A DNA stretch of 7,952 bases, taken from Pseudomonadota bacterium. GTDB taxonomy: Bacteria > Pseudomonadota > Gammaproteobacteria > Pseudomonadales > Oleiphilaceae. Within the stretch, counting starts at the first letter, position 1; every line of letters starts with the position of its first letter. The stretch spans positions 1 through 7,952 of the forward strand of contig JAEZAA010000256.1 in assembly GCA_023430625.1 (NCBI GenBank), read 5' to 3'. Made by a program: the position numbers and the translations under genes. Shown in pieces: positions 5,765 to 7,952 of this stretch. Under the pieces are notes generated by a model. The model saw only the letters and a program-made list of their open reading frames with translations. It ran no database searches and was not told the DNA's origin.

Positions 5765-7633
5765 ATGGACGAATTACAAAAGGTTTTCTCAAGTTCATTC
5801 GAGCACGCCGACGCTGACATTCTCGCCCCCAGCTCGGATGACCGGCTACGGTTCAAGTTCTTCATCATGGTGGGCTTGGTTGCCGCCACGGTTTCTATCG
5901 TGATGAGCTTCATCGCCCCAGGCAATGCAAGTAGTTACGCCATTGTGCACGCCCTCACCGCAAGCGCCTATTTCATTCTGCGCCAGTGGACATTGGCCAA
6001 GCCGAACGCACATCGCCTGCGGATCGGATCCCATGGCTTCGCCGCGATTTCCTATCTGGACATTCTGTACGTCGTCCTGACCACCGGTCAGACCGGTTCG
6101 CCCGCAGCCTGGTACCTGCTGACGGTCCCCATGGTCGCCGCCTACCTGAGCGGGCTGCGAGCGGCCTGCATCTGGACCGGAATCACCTCCGCCACCCTGC
6201 TCGGCGTTTGGGCAAGCGAATTGTGGATCAAAATCCCACCGATTTATCAGTTCACCCCGGGGATTATCCTGTTCTGCCAGATTTTGCTCATCATCATCGC
6301 CATGAGCTGGGGCATCCTGGCCCATGCGGTCAGTGACCGTAAGATCCATTATCTGCGCCAGGCCATGCAGGCGGCGGAAGCCGCGAATCAGGCCAAATCC
6401 AACTTCCTGGCCACCATGAGCCATGAGATCCGAACGCCCCTGAACGGCGTGATCGGACTCAACAGCCTGCTGCTGGATGGCCCCCTCACCGAAGAAAAGA
6501 GGCCCTATGCCGAACTGGCGCGCCAATCGGGCGAATCACTGCTGTACCTCATCAACGATTTCCTCGACTTCGCCAAGATCGAGTCGGGTCATCTCGATCT
6601 CAGACCCGAGCCCTTCGACCCTCATCTCGTCGTTGGACGAACCCTGGCCCTGATCCAAGAAAGCGCGCGCCAGAAAGGCCTCGCCCTGGAAACCCGAATC
6701 GACACCCCGCACGGCCTTCGAGGCGATGCGGCTCGCCTGCGCCAGATCCTGCTGAATCTGCTATGCAATGCGGTGAAGTTCACCGAGCGAGGCCACGTGG
6801 TGGTACGCGGCGAAGAACTGAGACGGACCAACCTCCACTGCTGGTTGCGGTTCGAAGTGGAAGATACCGGCATCGGTATTGAACAGGGTGTACAGCAGCG
6901 CCTGTTTCAGCCCTTTACCCAGGCCGATGCCTCCACCACCCGGCGTTTCGGGGGAACGGGACTGGGGCTGGCGATCTGCAAGGAACTTGCACTGCTGATG
7001 GGCGGCCGTATTGGCCTGACCAGCGAGCCCGGCCAGGGCAGTTGCTTTTGGGTGGAACTGCCGTTCGAGCTCCTGTCCGAAGACCACTTAGCGCAGGCCG
7101 AAAACTCCCAAGGGACTTACGGAGAGATCGCGGACAACGAGCCACTAGAATCCGTTGAACGGGAGCCCCTTGAACGAGAACCCTCCACAACGACGAGCCT
7201 GCGGCGTGTGCCTGATGACATCGCGCCCCACTGCGTTCTGGTCGTGGAGGACAATGAGGTGAATCAGCTGGTTGCCCGTAAAATGCTGAGCCGCCTGAAC
7301 TGCCAGGTGGATGTGGTCAGCGACGGTCGGCAAGCGATCGCGGCGATCCGCCACAAACGCTACGATTTGATCTTCATGGACTGCAACATGCCGGTGATGG
7401 ACGGCTATGAAGCCAGTCGCGCGATCCGCCAGCTTGAGTCGCCACGCAAGCGCACGCCGATCGTTGCCATGACCGCCGCCGCGTTCGAGGGAGACCGCGA
7501 GAAATGTATGGCGGCAGGAATGGACGACTACATAGCCAAACCGGTGCGCCCACAGGATCTCAAGCGGATACTCGCAAACTGGTTACCTGCACGCCGGCAC
7601 GCCCAGCAGGAGCGCAAGCCTGCGCATGTCTGA
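5765..7633 (+). CDS. Hybrid sensor histidine kinase with six-helix membrane input and C-terminal receiver
   Basis: This inner-membrane sensor autophosphorylates on His and passes phosphate to its own receiver Asp; the signal and final target are unknown. It has 622 residues. Six hydrophobic helices lie at about 32-50, 57-73, 92-107, 113-129, 133-152 and 163-188, with little periplasmic sequence, so the sensed cue may be membrane-borne or cytoplasmic. Then come HisKA (about 210-275, H-box SHEIRTPLNG with His220) and HATPase_c (about 320-437: N-box Asn331/Asn335, DTGIGI 367-372, FQPF 381-384, GGTGLGL 396-402). An acidic linker (438-487) leads to a receiver (490-605) with Glu495/Asp496, phosphoacceptor Asp539 in FMDCNMPVMDG, Thr570 and Lys592. 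All catalytic residues are intact. No HAMP, PAS or Hpt domain is seen, and no partner regulator gene is nearby. The ATG at 5765 has a weak AAGAG 8 nt upstream. Confidence 0.93.
   Translation: MDELQKVFSSSFEHADADILAPSSDDRLRFKFFIMVGLVAATVSIVMSFIAPGNASSYAIVHALTASAYFILRQWTLAKPNAHRLRIGSHGFAAISYLDILYVVLTTGQTGSPAAWYLLTVPMVAAYLSGLRAACIWTGITSATLLGVWASELWIKIPPIYQFTPGIILFCQILLIIIAMSWGILAHAVSDRKIHYLRQAMQAAEAANQAKSNFLATMSHEIRTPLNGVIGLNSLLLDGPLTEEKRPYAELARQSGESLLYLINDFLDFAKIESGHLDLRPEPFDPHLVVGRTLALIQESARQKGLALETRIDTPHGLRGDAARLRQILLNLLCNAVKFTERGHVVVRGEELRRTNLHCWLRFEVEDTGIGIEQGVQQRLFQPFTQADASTTRRFGGTGLGLAICKELALLMGGRIGLTSEPGQGSCFWVELPFELLSEDHLAQAENSQGTYGEIADNEPLESVEREPLEREPSTTTSLRRVPDDIAPHCVLVVEDNEVNQLVARKMLSRLNCQVDVVSDGRQAIAAIRHKRYDLIFMDCNMPVMDGYEASRAIRQLESPRKRTPIVAMTAAAFEGDREKCMAAGMDDYIAKPVRPQDLKRILANWLPARRHAQQERKPAHV
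7155..7184 (+). repeat. In-frame 15-bp tandem repeat in the kinase linker
   Basis: Two adjacent 15-bp units (7155-7169 and 7170-7184) match at 12 of 15 bases and encode the repeated Glu-Arg-Glu-Pro of the acidic linker (residues 465-474). A further Glu-Pro-Leu-Glu lies just before it. This looks like a small slippage duplication in a flexible linker between the ATPase and receiver domains. Confidence 0.5.
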
Positions 7634-7639
7634 TGGTCT

Positions 7640-7659
7640 GGAGCGCTGACAGGCGCTCC
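7640..7659. terminator. Hairpin between convergent kinase and SDR genes
   Basis: GGAGCGC (7640-7646) pairs perfectly with GCGCTCC (7653-7659) around a 6-nt TGACAG loop. It fills most of the 26-bp gap between the two stop codons, ending directly at the SDR stop. A bidirectional terminator is the natural reading, but neither side has a T-run, so termination may be inefficient or Rho-dependent. Confidence 0.45.
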
Positions 7660-7952
7660 TCAGTGTCCCACCGCAATGCGGCCGGTCACCAGCCGATTCA
7701 ACCATTGCGGCCCGAATTTGACCGCCTGCGCCAACAGCACCGTTTGCAGCCCCACCGACCAGTGCACCTTGGCGCGCCCCTTGTGGTTGGCAGCCTTCCA
7801 GATGGTTCGGGCCACGTCCTCCGCCCGCAGATGAACGCCCAGGTTTTTAATACTCTTGGCGTTCATGTCCTTGACCATGTTGGTCTGCACGAACAGCGGC
7901 CAGATGCCCATGACCCGCACGCCCTGCCCCTGCCATTCCAGATCCAGTGCCT
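7660..7952 (-). CDS. SDR family oxidoreductase, C-terminal part (5' end outside window)
   Basis: Only the last 96 residues are present; the gene continues past the right edge. The frame begins ALDLEWQGQGVRVMGIWPLFVQTNMV, which matches the region after the active-site helix in short-chain dehydrogenases, where strand six leads into the substrate loop. It continues with GVHLRAEDVARTIWKAANH and a hydrophobic tail ending in RLVTGRIAVGH. From memory this most resembles the PRK08267 group of short-chain dehydrogenases, about 260 residues long, so roughly 165 residues are missing, including the cofactor motif and the Ser-Tyr-Lys triad. An internal GTG at 7920 is not a believable start. It converges on the sensor-kinase gene. 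Family call is good; substrate unknown. Confidence 0.85.
   Translation of the reverse strand, partial: ALDLEWQGQGVRVMGIWPLFVQTNMVKDMNAKSIKNLGVHLRAEDVARTIWKAANHKGRAKVHWSVGLQTVLLAQAVKFGPQWLNRLVTGRIAVGH

Noticed and set aside
5587..5925. Possible small minus-strand gene in the SDR/kinase gap (112 codons)
   Set aside because: Most of it is antisense to the kinase N-terminus, it has no SD or motif, and its end runs through the hairpin at 5611-5629.
5846..6526. Open frame of 226 codons antisense to the kinase membrane domain
   Set aside because: Shadow of the kinase gene, polar and low in complexity, with no start context.

Overview
The window looks like ordinary chromosome from a GC-rich proteobacterium, most likely a gammaproteobacterium. 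This is inferred from resemblance to E. coli YadG/YadH, Tag and YghA-type proteins recalled from memory, from dense packing and GTGA/ATGA gene overlaps, and from strong Shine-Dalgarno (SD) sites. There are no rRNA or tRNA genes, no CRISPR array, and no transposase, integrase or other sign of recent transfer. The species cannot be named from the sequence alone.

Layout from left to right. (1) Positions 1-1619, minus strand: a two-gene ABC-2 export operon. The ATPase comes first and the permease second; the permease is cut by the left edge of the window. (2) Positions 1620-1810: a divergent control region with two perfect dyads. (3) Positions 1811-2527, plus strand: a SIMPL (DUF541) lipoprotein with a His/Met-rich stretch just after the lipidation cysteine. 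(4) Positions 2570-3316, minus strand: a classical short-chain dehydrogenase/reductase (SDR) that converges on the SIMPL gene, with a terminator-like hairpin between them. (5) Positions 3485-4560, plus strand: a small PGPGW-type membrane protein gene whose stop overlaps the GTG start of tag (3-methyladenine DNA glycosylase I). (6) Positions 4615-5505, minus strand: a YghA/GSP39-type SDR, probably a stress-related aldehyde reductase. (7) Positions 5506-5764: a second divergent control region carrying three dyads. (8) Positions 5765-7633, plus strand: an orphan hybrid sensor kinase with six membrane helices, HisKA, HATPase_c and a C-terminal receiver. (9) Positions 7660-7952, minus strand: the C-terminal part of a third SDR, cut by the right edge.

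As a group the genes suggest envelope export and maintenance, alkylation repair and carbonyl detoxification, plus one membrane sensor. No single pathway joins them. I see no clearly new multi-gene system. The points most worth checking are the two dyad-rich divergent promoter regions, the His/Met motif of the SIMPL lipoprotein, the PGPGW-tag coupling, and the unclassified six-helix input domain of the kinase.
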